Shown here: one piece after another, positions 35,701 to 47,700 of the stretch
Layout: every line of letters begins with the position of its first letter
Position numbering within the stretch: position 1 is the first letter of the stretch
Origin: Aptenodytes patagonicus
Taxonomy: Eukaryota > Chordata > Aves > Sphenisciformes > Spheniscidae
Length of the DNA stretch: 64,000 bases
Assembly (NCBI RefSeq): GCF_965638725.1
Contig: NC_134960.1
Span: forward strand, 5,830,501 to 5,894,500
Direction: 5' to 3'
Position numbers and translations under genes: made by a program
Notes under the pieces: model-generated
What the model was told of the DNA's origin: nothing
What the model saw: only the letters and a program-made list of their open reading frames with translations
The model's database searches: none

Positions 35701-38700
35701 CGAACAAAGTTATGGGTTACACATATGTACTTAAGACTAGAGGACATAAACTTTGATGGAACAGGAGGGAGCAGAATTAGATATAAATTACATAAAGTGG
35801 AGTGACTCCAACGCCTCACAACTCTTTAGGTCTTGTAACAGTTCTGATATAATTTAAGGCAATGCCAGGCTCAGTATTTCATGCATTACTCACTATCTCA
35901 CAATGCCACTAACTGAAGAAGAAATTTAATGCAACCAAAGCGATGCTCAAGAAATGATTTACAAAGAATTTGAGAGCTCAAGAACTATTTTCTCCTCGAC
36001 ACCGGGCAGTTCTTTCAGAAGCACCCCACCTCTGCCCCTCCACCGGCGTACAAGAACACAGCCACCGCAATGCCCAGCACAATGCGGAACACCTGAGCGC
36101 CTGCACACCGCACTGGCAACAAGTTGTACTAGTGTAAAACCATCCGCTCCGGCACAGAACCGGGATGACTCAGGATATGTGACTAATACCACCTAGTGCC
36201 AGGGCTGTGAGGGAATAGAAATCCTTCTACTGCATTTAATAGAAATTCTTCTGTGTAAAACCTACAGGCAGGAGATAAAACATTTGAATCCGTACATCAG
36301 CGGCATGACGTTTACCTCATGAACACAGTGACTGTGTACTCCATATGTAATTCCGCTTGTATTCTAATTTTTCTCTAATAACCACAAGTAATTTATTATT
36401 ATAATTATTTGGCAAAACTTTGCCAAACCTCTTTATTAAAAGTGAGAAAGGGCTAAAAAGGCAGATAAATTACAGTATAAACCATTTTATACTGACTCTT
36501 TTCTCTGTGTGTGTGTATAAGAAAAATAGTTTTCCATGTTTTCTGAAAAAGTCATCTTCCCCTCCAAGCCGTAAGTATAATCATTTATACTATTGACACT
36601 GTATTTCTAGCAGCCAACCAACATCAAGCAAGTTAGGACCATCTGCTTGTAATTTTTATATAAAATATACATATTAATACTTTTAAGAAACGTTCTGGGA
36701 TTGGTTTAACCTTCACACAGTCACTTGAGACCGTCCCTTTTGGCATATTCAGTCTTTGTTGAAGGCAAACGATCTCAGATAGTGCTATCAGAATGGGATA
36801 GATAAAAACATTTTTCAGATCTTACTTCGAAGTTGACATGTCCATTTGGAAGGCGATTTGCACATCCTTCATTCAAAAAATAAATGTCTTTGATCAATAG
36901 GCTGAAGAAGGGGATCACAATCTGTGAAGAGAAATGACATAACTATTATCTTTCCAGTTCAGTATTTTCTCTGCATGAAAGAACAACTCAGTAAGGAGAG
37001 AGGAGAAAAAAGAAATACTGACTTCTCAGTGTGCTGTGCACTTAAAAAGCAGTACAGTGACAGGCAAGCATAAGGGCAGCAGGGTATAAAGACACCTTCA
37101 GCCATCAGGAGGATGTATGCTGAAATGAATACAAACTGAACACTATGTTCACTGAGCAGAATAACATGACTAAGAAAATGCTAATAACCCAGTTTATCAT
37201 CAACAGCATCACTGATGACATGATCAGACAGCAAAGAGCAAAATAAAATTGCAGAACTCTTCCTTTCTCTGTTGGGTCTTTATAAACAAAGATGTTGAAG
37301 ACACAAATGGAGCAATTTAAAGACAGCTGGGAACCAAAGAACCAGTATTGTCTCTGGACAAGGAAAGACAGTATAAAATTTGACGACCAAGGACTTGTCT
37401 ACAAACAGTTAATCAGGAGCTGTTTCATTTTCAACAGCTCCATGCATGGCTACCTCTTGAGGCATGTAATCTCCTTCCTGGTACCTGATCAGTACAACCT
37501 GCTTCTCCAAATTAACCTGCAGACAGTCGGACTGAAAATATTATGTTAGTTGACAGGAAACTGCCAACGGTAGCCAGAGAGATCATTGTAGCACTCAAAA
37601 TAAGCCCCGGGAATCATCCAGGGTAAAGTGGCATATAGCAGTGATCCAAGCCTTCTCTCTAAGCCATCAGTCAGGTCATAATTTGCTATAGAAAAAGTCT
37701 ACTTCTAGGTAAGACTCTTGAAATTAATGGAATTACCGCAGGGATAAATTTGATGCTAGATGTTCTAAGCAACATAAGAAGCAGCAACAGCGCTCCTGAA
37801 GCGCATCTCCAGCACTTCAGCAGAGACCCAGAGTGCAGCAGACTCCCTCTGGGTCCTCTTGTGTCACAACTCAAAGGGAAAAGAAAGATAACACAAAGGA
37901 CCAGTCCATGACAAAGCTGACCCCCAGGGCTCTGGGATTCGATAGTCAAATCTGAGTCTACCCACCTCCCCAGCACTGGCACTGTGACAGAAAAAGGCCA
38001 CTTGGAGGGTTTGAGCTATAGGGTCAGCAGTCACCTCTGTGAGCATTTTCCTGCGGCAGCAACACCTGCCTTTTAAGCCACTAAGTACAAACTTAATCAC
38101 CACGAACTTAAAGGAAAGCACATCGCATGGTAGGGTATCCAAATGTTTCCACTGTTCTATTTGTAAATTAACTGAACTGTAGCTTGTTAAGCGTGCACCA
38201 AAATTGAAGTGCCTTCATGGCATGCAAGACCACCCAAGGGAGCAATCCTTTGGTTAAGTATTTAATGTTGTACTGTTATTCCATCTCACGCTGTACATCA
38301 GCTGTAACGGGATATGAAGTGGACCTAGAACAGGATTGGCAGCTGTTATTTTCCAGTCTACAGCCTTCACGATGCAACAATGAGTGGCGAGCAAGCCATA
38401 GGCATGAAAACACTTACTGAGGCAAGGAGTCTACAAGCCGCTACCAACTCTTGCAGTGAAAATGGAAGCCAATTTCTGTTTCAGCTAAAATACCACATGC
38501 AGTAAACTGCTAAAGATCTGCATTCTCTGCTGGCTTTTTTATGGGACAGCCATAGATGAACTCTGTAATGTCAGTGCAGTAGCCATAAAAAAGCCTGGAC
38601 TGACACTCCAAGAGCCACTGGCATTATCCTGATACATCCCACTGATATAATATAGGAATGGAAACAAAGCACAGCCTAACCCCCCCCAAAATCCTGAGCC

Positions 38701-41700
38701 CTGCTATCAGCGTGAGGTGGAGCAATTTCTAGTCAAACTGAGCTAAGTGTGTTTCAGGATTCGTTTTTATATCATCCAAACTAAATCGATCAACCTGAGG
38801 TAAAGAATACAATTCAGTCTACGTGGTTTGTTTTCTACCAAAAATGATGGCAACTCTCTAACCAGTGTGGTCTTCTAAGGTGGAAAGATACAGAGAGCTG
38901 GAGGCAGACACTGATCCCCAGCTAGAAATTACTGCCAGGTTCTGTCTACATATTTTTTGCAGGCAGATGCGAGCTTGTTCTGCCCTGCTCCACACTGCCT
39001 GGGAGCTAGGTCACCACCATTAGTGGTACTAAACGTAAACAAAAAGCCTTGCTGAGAGGGAAGGTATATGAATGTGGGCTGAATGCCATGCTAATACAGC
39101 TACAAAGCCACCAGTCAGCTCAGAGCGCGGGTAGAGCTTGTTCTCATCTGCATCCAAAAGGCGTCAAAGACATACTCTAGGATACCAATTCTCTACACAT
39201 TTTCCAGGGGATTTCTGTCTTTGGGTCACTGTTTATTTCCCCAATAAAAATGTTACCCTGTATGTTTTGTTTTCCAAATTTCTGTAGGAAAAGCAACAAA
39301 AGTGGATATAGCTACACTCTAATGTTGGCTTCGATCCAGGCCCTTTGCTAGCATAAAATCTGGGTTAGTGCCAGAAACTCATATTTCACTCCCTTTTGAT
39401 TCCCACCCCTGTGCCATCCAACCCACCCACATGCTGAAGGACAACTGCCTCCTGCAGAAAGAAGAAAGCTAATGAGATCAGACATCGTGTTCCTCCATAG
39501 TATCGGACGGCAACAACACACAGTACCGCACTGTACACACTCCCAACATTTCAAAGCCAGAGAAATGTCATTAGCACAATGCAGGGCTTCCCAGTGGAAT
39601 GACTTAATTTTGGAGATGGCATAGGTCAGCTGACTGCATAGATAAAGCCAGACTTAGTTCCTAACAAGTATACCCCTCTGAATTCCGCATGAAACATCAG
39701 CCCTTCTTCATTACCGGTTCTCTCACCCTGCACTTTGGCAGGTTTATTTCTGCCGCTGCATTGCACCTCTCCACTTTGAGAGCTGCCTTGCCGTGCCTTT
39801 TTACAAGCCTGCTCCTGAACAAGTAACGAGTAGTTTATAACTATGCCGTTTACACACAGGGAGAAGGGCTGGATTAGAACAGTGAGGACTGAGGTCAGGG
39901 GATCCTCCACGGCTATACTGAGATCCTTCTCCTACAACCTGTGCTGCAGTCTCGCACGAGCACCCTGAGGATGAGGATGGAGCGGGTGACGAAATCGGGC
40001 AGCGCTCTTTTGTGCCAGAAGGCCAGCGTCACATGGGGGATTTGGGCGAGATGTGTGCACACAGTAGGAGGAGGGAGGGTGCCCCAGGTCACTGCTCACC
40101 CTGCCTCCCTCTGAGGATATCATTCAGCCCCCGAGCTGTGCTTCTGTTCAAGCGCTGTTCAAAACTCAGCAGCCGAGACACCAGCCCTGAGGAGAGAATA
40201 AAGCAACGTTTCTGGTGAGGCTGCCAGTTAAATATTAGCTCCTCCGAGCCTACAGGCAGTTTTTCTTCCTGCGAGACATATCCCACTGCTTAGCCTGTTG
40301 GTCTGCGACAAGAGCGCTCGCTCCAGAGCACCTTCCTTCTCAAGCAGATGGACTGAGGCCTGAGGCCTCCATCTCTGCTTCTGGGGTGGCCACTTGTCGA
40401 GAAGAGGGGTGGAGGGGATTGGGATCTCAAACTCTTGTAAGCACAATTCAATTTGAAGGTAAAAATTTTCTTCAGAGTGAGCTCCGCCACAAGTTTGCCA
40501 AGAAACAACATAACATTTTCTGTTAAAGAAGTGATCGTGTTCTTTCAATTTTATTCAAACTCATTACAATAAATAACTGATAATCTTGCTTATAAAAAAG
40601 AAACAAAATTCCTTAATTCCTACAGCAAGAATTACATGATCTGCTGTACCTGACACTGTAAAATACCCAGCGTGAGTAGCTACCAAATCATACGCTTGAG
40701 CATTTTCTTGAACTAATGTTATCTATACAAGGGAAACAGAATACGGGCTTTTTCTTATGTAAAATAGATTCCTTTCAATCTAATACGCTCTCTGCCCTCA
40801 GTCTTAACCAGCCAGGGGTAGAGATATGACAGAGATCGCTAACTTCCACAGGAAATTAAGTCAAACAATAAAGCAACTGGTTTGAATATATATGATGGTT
40901 GCAGAAGAACTAAACTGCAGAAGCATCTCAGACTGACAGGTCCTTGCTGCGGTGTGTAGAGTTAAAAGAATTTCTCTGCCAGTCACAAACATCCAAAGCC
41001 ATCGTCTCTTCTTTGCACAGAGGAGTGCTTTTCAGAACAACTCAGCGTACTCCCATTGCAGCTGAGTCAGCCTGCAACCAGATGCTGATCTCATTTCACT
41101 GTAAATGCTGTGAGATTCCATTAGCTTCAGCAGATTTACATCAAATTTACAGCGATGTGAGATTAGCATCTGGCCTGACTCCTCTAGTGAAATTCCATAT
41201 TATGCTTGTTCACGCAGTATCTACTTTACCTTAGCCGTGCCCTGCACAGAGATTACCCATTTATGACTATAAGCAACTGCAATGTTAAAAACAAACCCTC
41301 TTTCATAAAACAAAACAAAAAAAAGATAATTGAATAGAGAAATAAGCAAATTAACAAGAAGCACCCTGGGGCACAAAACAGGAGGATCCTGCACTAACCT
41401 CTCCTCAATCTGATTTTTGCAGCATCAGTGACATCTCAGAAAGCTACGTATCAGCCACGAACACTGATAAAACACTTCGATTCTTGCTCACTGAGATGGC
41501 AGCAACAACCAAATGAAATGAAAATTCACGAGGACAGAATTTCACCCCAAATTTGCTGCAATGGATTCAGACCAGACTTCTTTGCAGGACTTGCGGTAAG
41601 TCATCTTTCCCTAATGTAAACGGAGAACCACCTCATCTCTGAGTGCTGTGCCCTTTGCTCTCTATCTCAATCACACCCTACACAACACAATAGGGGCTTG

Positions 41701-44700
41701 TCTGCACAGAGGTCTGGCTGGCACAGTTGTAACAAAAGCGCGGTTCCACCTGGGCCTGCCAGGCTGATGCTCCATACCAAAATAAAAGTCATTTTAGTCT
41801 GGAATACTTGTTCCATCAGGTTTATCAATCTAAACAATGTGAATTTTCCAGGGAGAGAGAGATGCTTGCAGCCAAGTCCTCCATGCTGTGTGTCATGCCC
41901 TCTCTAGTTCCCCAATGTCTGAGAGCAAGTCCACAAAAGCCCTGTGATCCATTTCAGACTCCTCTCAGCCACACATTTACATTTCCAACTGCATTTAGCA
42001 GTGCACGAGCCTTGCGCTGGTGACCCATGGAAGGGAGGAGAGCATTTGCATCGAGCCTTTCAGCCACTGACTCTCACCAGCAACGCACACCATCCATTTG
42101 GAGATAAATGAGATGCGGTCACACCTACCTTCTCCCTGTTGCTGTGTGCGGTGAGTGATCTGTGAGCAGCCCCCCGCAATGCTGTTCTGTAGTTATAGAA
42201 GTTACCAGTAGGGTCCATCTGGTGCTAGGTACACAAAAGACAACACGCTGGTTAGAAAGCGACCTGGATCCTCTGAAGACAACTTTACCCTCAGTTATAA
42301 CAAACCCTGAACAGAGCCTAGCCTACATCTTCAAAAATCCACATACACACAAACCCCCATGAACCACAGGTACAGTGAGAGATCTGCAGGTCACAGCTGT
42401 CTGTACCTTTGATTTTTCTAGTAGCAGCTTACTGAGCTTTTATGCGAAGAATAAGGACTGCCCATTTTATATATGTCAAATCCTGGTATCCTCAATACAA
42501 AAAACCAACCTTGGGCCTCGTTCACTCGACGTCCAAGGTATAGCTTGGGAGCTTTACACTCAGCATTGTGTCTGTGGCCAAACAAAACTGGCATTGGTGA
42601 AAGCACTACGGCTTGCATATAGGCTCATATTTTTGGTTTTTTTCCTCCTCCTATTTGAGTGCTGATTCCCCTCTATGTATCAGCAGCTTCACACCTTCCT
42701 CACTACACCTGGGAAACTTCAGCCAGAATCTGGCTCTCTCTCTGTGAAACATGTCTACAAACATCTCACACCTGGATAAAAATGTGAAAATTCACAAACA
42801 AAAAAAATCCAGAATATAATTTAAGCAGTGTAGCAGCACCTTTTTTTTTTTTTTTTTTTTACCTCAAGAATGAAAAATTTGGCTGTTTTCACTTTTGACC
42901 AAGTCTTCTTTAGCCTGGAAACTGGACTCATGTTCATTCCAGCTATGAGTGAGAAAGAAGAAAAGACAGCCATGGATGAGAGTCAGGTTTCCCCTTTTCA
43001 TCCGTGACAGCTGATGGAGAGACCTGGTTAGAAGCTGTACTTACAAATGATTGCCATCAGCGAATTAAAATTCCCTATGTTAAAGCACTCTCGGGCAACG
43101 TCAATGAAGAATTCGATGACTTGTGCTCGCTGTTTCTTTTTTGCAGGCTGTAAATTAAAATAAACGAATATCTGTGATAAGTGTACGCAGAATTGCAGGG
43201 CATCTTAGGTATTTGTTACATACGTAGCAGGGGTCCGTGCACAGCTTGGGTCATCTGCTGTCAGTCACTAATTCTGGCCCTAATTCTGTTCCAGCAACCC
43301 AGTGGATGCTGGTGACTGGCAGTCTCTAAAATGAAAGCTTTCGCTGCAGTGACACAGAAGAAATTCACAGCAATTCCTAGGCTTGCCTCAGTTAATGTCT
43401 TAGCGCTGGAACAGGCAGCCCAAACAGCCCTGAAGCAGTGCCTCAGCTCCCTGCTGGCCTCCCTCAAAGTCAGTGGGCACATCAGCTGTCCTGGTTTCGG
43501 CAGGGATAGAGGTAATTTCCTTCCTAGTAGCTGGTACAGGGCTGTGTTTTGGATTTAGGGTGAGAACAATGTTGATAACACAGCGATGTTTTAGCTGTTG
43601 CTAGGTAATGCTTACACTAGCCAAGGACTTTTCAGCTTCCCGTGCTCTACCGACTGAGCTAGCCGGGCTAGAGGTGCACAAGAAGCTGGGAGGGGGCACA
43701 GCCAGGACAGCTGACCCCAACTGGCCAAAGGGACATTTCATACCATGGGACGTCATGCTCAGTATATAAAGCTGGGGGAAGAAGAAGGAAGAGGGGGACG
43801 TTCGGAGTGATGGTGTTTGTCTTCCCAAGTCACCGTTAGGCGTGATGGAGCCCTGCTTTCCTGGGGATGGCTGAACACCTGCCTGCCCATGGGAAGGAGT
43901 GAAGGAATTCCTTGTTTTGCTTTGCTTGCGTGTGCAGCTTTTGCTTTACCTGTTAAACTGCCTTTATCTCAACCCACGAGTTTTCTCACTTTTACCCTTC
44001 CAATTCTCTCCCCCATCCCACCGGGGGGAGTGAGCGAGCGGCTGCGTGGTGCTTAGTTGCCGGCTGAGGTTAAACCACGACAGTCCTTTTTGGCGCCCAA
44101 TGTGGGGCTCGAAGGGTTCGAGATAATGACAGGTTTGATTGGAATGTGCTAGATCGAATTTATACCTGCTATAGCTGTTTAGCTATTAATTGGCAGGCTC
44201 CTGTGCTTGCCATGGGGCTTGCTTGCCTTACTGTATATTGGAGTCTAGTGCTTGTCAGTGGCTGCTTTTTGCTTTCGCTGCTTTGGTGCCAGCTGAGGTT
44301 AAACCACGACATCAGCACAGACTTTCCCAAGGGCAGGATTTCACACCCATATAACAGCAGCATCTTTGTCCTGGAAAGACTTTGTTTCACTGCATTAATC
44401 CCTTTCCCCTCTTCTGGCCCTTTCAACAATATGGCCAGGCCAAATGGTAGCTAACATTTTAAATACACATTTAAGTCTGACTGGAATCACCCCCACCTTT
44501 TCCAAATATGATCTTCAAATGGTAATGCTTTTGAGTCATGGGCTATCTAGGCTGTTTATACCATTACTATTCCTCCCTTCCACGCCCTTTTCAAAGGAGA
44601 AAACATTAATTTCATTTTGATGGAGCCAAGTAAAACAAACTAAACCCACTACCAAGTCAAAAACCCACTAGTCACAGCTACAGTAACGGGCAGCAGGACA

Positions 44701-47700
44701 TAGAGCCATGCAGTGGGAATTCACAAGCACAACAGAGCTTTAGGATGACAGATAATAAATACTGCTCCACTAGAATCTTTTCCAGCAGAAATCTCACAGG
44801 ATAATTCAAGGCATTTTCTCCTCTCTTTTTCCCTGCAGGGTTCATTATTCTACACTGTGCTCCTACTACATCACGAGAACAGTGTATCCCCCGTGTGTTG
44901 CCAGCTCTGTTTTGCAATATGTTTGTCATTTATCAGGTCGCTTCTGCGAGTGCAGTATTACTAAAACTTACCGTCAGATGCTTAGCCAGGTCATAAGAAA
45001 TAAATCCCCAGGTTTGCCTATTAATGTATGATCTCAAACTGGTACTTCAGGCATGTGGTAAAACACGCCACACACTTTTCACCTACCATGCAAATTTCTG
45101 TTGCTACAAGATAGCAGAGTCTGTTGAACCATTTCACATAGGCCTCAAGGTTACTCGTCTTCTTCTGTTCACTGAAACAAGTCTGGGGAGAAAAAAGCAC
45201 AGAAAGACATATAACTGTGTTCCAGTTAGCTGCCCGATCGCTAAGATAAATACCACACAAAGGTAATTATTGGCCACATCTCTCTCATGCACATGGAAGA
45301 CTCTACATCAAGGGCCCCTTTCAAAAAGTCAGTGGGTAGGTGGGTGGCTGGCAGATGCACGGGGTCTAGCTGAGTGTGTCACACTGCACAATTCACACTA
45401 GCGTACAGAAAACAGCCCCATTTTGCCTGCAGCAAGTGTTCACCAACACAGTCTGCACTGACCCTTGTTCACTGGGATATTAACAGCCGGGGCATTGCAG
45501 GATTCAGATAGCAACAACGATATGCAGAAAAAGTAAGGCAAGCACAGTCTTCCACAGCACACTCAGTTTGTGCCTTTGATTCCAGGACTTCCTTCACTTT
45601 AGTAAATGCAATCACCCACAGCCCTTTTCTGGAGGGGGGAGACCATAATTTAGTGAAGTGAACAAGAGATAAGCAAGAGAAAACACAGTTCTAGTTGCCT
45701 CTTTATAGAAAAAAAATATTTCCCTTATTGAGTTTTCAGGATAATAGGCTCTCTAGCGACCAGCTCCGTCTTGATGGCTGCTCTTGAACAGGTCACTTAC
45801 GTGCCAGAGATACTTCATTGATAAGAGCCATTACAAGAAGCACATTTTTCACTTCTTTATATGAAACTTAACATAAATTCCCATAACCGATACAGGCTGT
45901 GGGAACAGATACTTGGCTGAACTCTTCCAGTTCCTTTGACACCAACAGATAATTTGACTTCAGCAGAGTGATAGGACAGTTCACACAGCCTGAAGATGTT
46001 GCTTGGGATTATAAGAATTCAGGTCCTTTTCCCAGCCCTAAATTCTTAGAGTGTCCATCCAGGACACACTGCTCTCTAGAGTTCACCGATTTATTTGAAC
46101 ATCCATTAACATCCACTAGGGGGTATCAGAGAACACTGATTTTTTGTTTTAAGATGATCATTTCCCAGAGCTACCATAAATACATGCCACTAAGAAGAAA
46201 ATCACAATGCATAAACACAGATCCATTAATGTCAATGGGATTACCCATAGTATGTAAGTTAAACAAGTGACTAAAACCCCTTAAGAAATGGGGCTTAACG
46301 TGATTCCCAAGGTAATTCAAAGTAAGAAAATATTCACCTGTGATTCTGTATACACGCATGTTTAGAAACAGAAATCACAGTAGCATGCTATGGGGCAAAT
46401 CTTAACAAGCCTGAAATTCCTAGCCACTTTATGAGTAGACCACATATACAATAAAAATATATATTTTAAAAGCATCTCAAAAATAAATGTCAGCAAGTAG
46501 CCTGTAAATATCAAACAAAACAAAGGAAACCCAAAGCAGCCCCAGTCTACCCACAGCAGTTGCTTTTCACGCGCTCTGTGGTATTTCTTGTTCTCTGTTG
46601 TAGCAAGAAGTACACGAAACCTAGGGTTTGTTCTGAATATGGTATTTCCATCTCAACACTGCTGTCCTGTGCCAGGGCACAAGAACCACAGCTAATACCA
46701 CAAAACTTGTAAAAAATATGCAACAGTTAAAGTTGAAACAGACTGCTTTTTAAAGGTTAAGAATTATAAATGGCAACAATATTTAGCACCTCCCTAGCAT
46801 CTTCCATCTGCAACTCAAAGTGCTTGATAAACATTCGTAAGTGAAGCCTTTTGAAGCCCTCGTGCAAGAAAGATGTTTAATATGATCTCCAGCTGGAGGG
46901 AGTTCAGACCAGAGCCAATTCCCTGTGGTTAACAGGGGTGGTCTCCATGGGCTGGGGAACGATACGTCACTCCACGTAAGGTTTGCGCTGCTATGCACAA
47001 TGTTCTGCCAGGTCCCACACGATCCCTCGGCTATACCTTACCCTGGTGCGGAGGCTCTTCTAAATCATCACTGGGACCTCTGGTCAGCCCAGGGAAAGGG
47101 TGGAGAAAAGTTGCAGACTACCTCTACTTTCATTAGCCTTGCTAACTTGAAGCCCAATAATTTGTTAGTGCCATGTCTTGCGTGAAAATGTTACGGCAGT
47201 TTGCTTTACTAAGTAGATCCTCCTGGGGGAAGTCATTGCCTTGTACTTAAAAGGCAACGCAGCGGTGCATCCTTGCTCTGAGCCTGTTATTTTCTCTGTT
47301 ACTATGCACTTCACTGAAGTCACAGAACTGTTACAGGGCAGCACCTCAGTGTTCAGATTTGCATTTGAAGAACATGCGTAACTGTCAAATAGCTTGTCAT
47401 AGTCTGTCAAGACGATTTGCTTGGATTTCCCATCCCACCATTATTTTCAGGCTCTCCACCTCTCATTCTAATCCTTCCTGTCCACCTAAGCTGATGTTTC
47501 CTTACGTTTGCCTTGAAACCTCAATTTCTCTTCACATCTTGGTGGTATTCTGTGCTGGCCCTGCATTGGAAATTCCAGATACAGCTACAGCCGTTGTGCG
47601 TACATTAGTTTATTACTGAACATTTCCTTCTTCCCCTTCGCATCCCTTCCCCTCTATGGCTTTATGCAATTTGATTTCACTCACTGCTGCCTCCGTCCCA

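Larger units (their letters stand above)
43487..44082 (+). mobile_element. 5' LTR, 596 bp
   Basis: Complete LTR with TG...CA termini. It contains GACGTCA at about 43749, a TATA box at 43763-43770, and a C-rich segment with CCACCGGGGG near its 3' end. The polyadenylation signal is not canonical; TGTTAAACTG at about 43950 may be the degenerate counterpart of ATTAAA. Confidence 0.85.
43487..44311 (+). mobile_element. Endogenous retroviral element (ERVL-like, TguLTR5-related), strongly reduced
   Basis: A plus-strand LTR begins TGTCCTGGTTTCGGC and ends GGTTAAACCACGACA at 44082. A spacer and primer-binding site follow, then about 190 bp of internal sequence without a coding frame, then a second LTR end (about the last 30 bp, finishing at 44311). 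It is flanked by a TCAGC duplication. No gag, pol or env coding remains. The LTR resembles the bird TguLTR5 family as I remember it. It lies antisense to RASGEF1C in intron 7 (43148-45086). Confidence 0.85.

Noticed and set aside
36500-36520. GT-rich microsatellite
   Set aside because: Only about five GT units; too short to call a repeat of interest.
43643-43668. Possible tRNA gene on the minus strand
   Set aside because: Only the first 26 positions of tRNA-Lys are present, inside an LTR; no anticodon, T arm or terminator.
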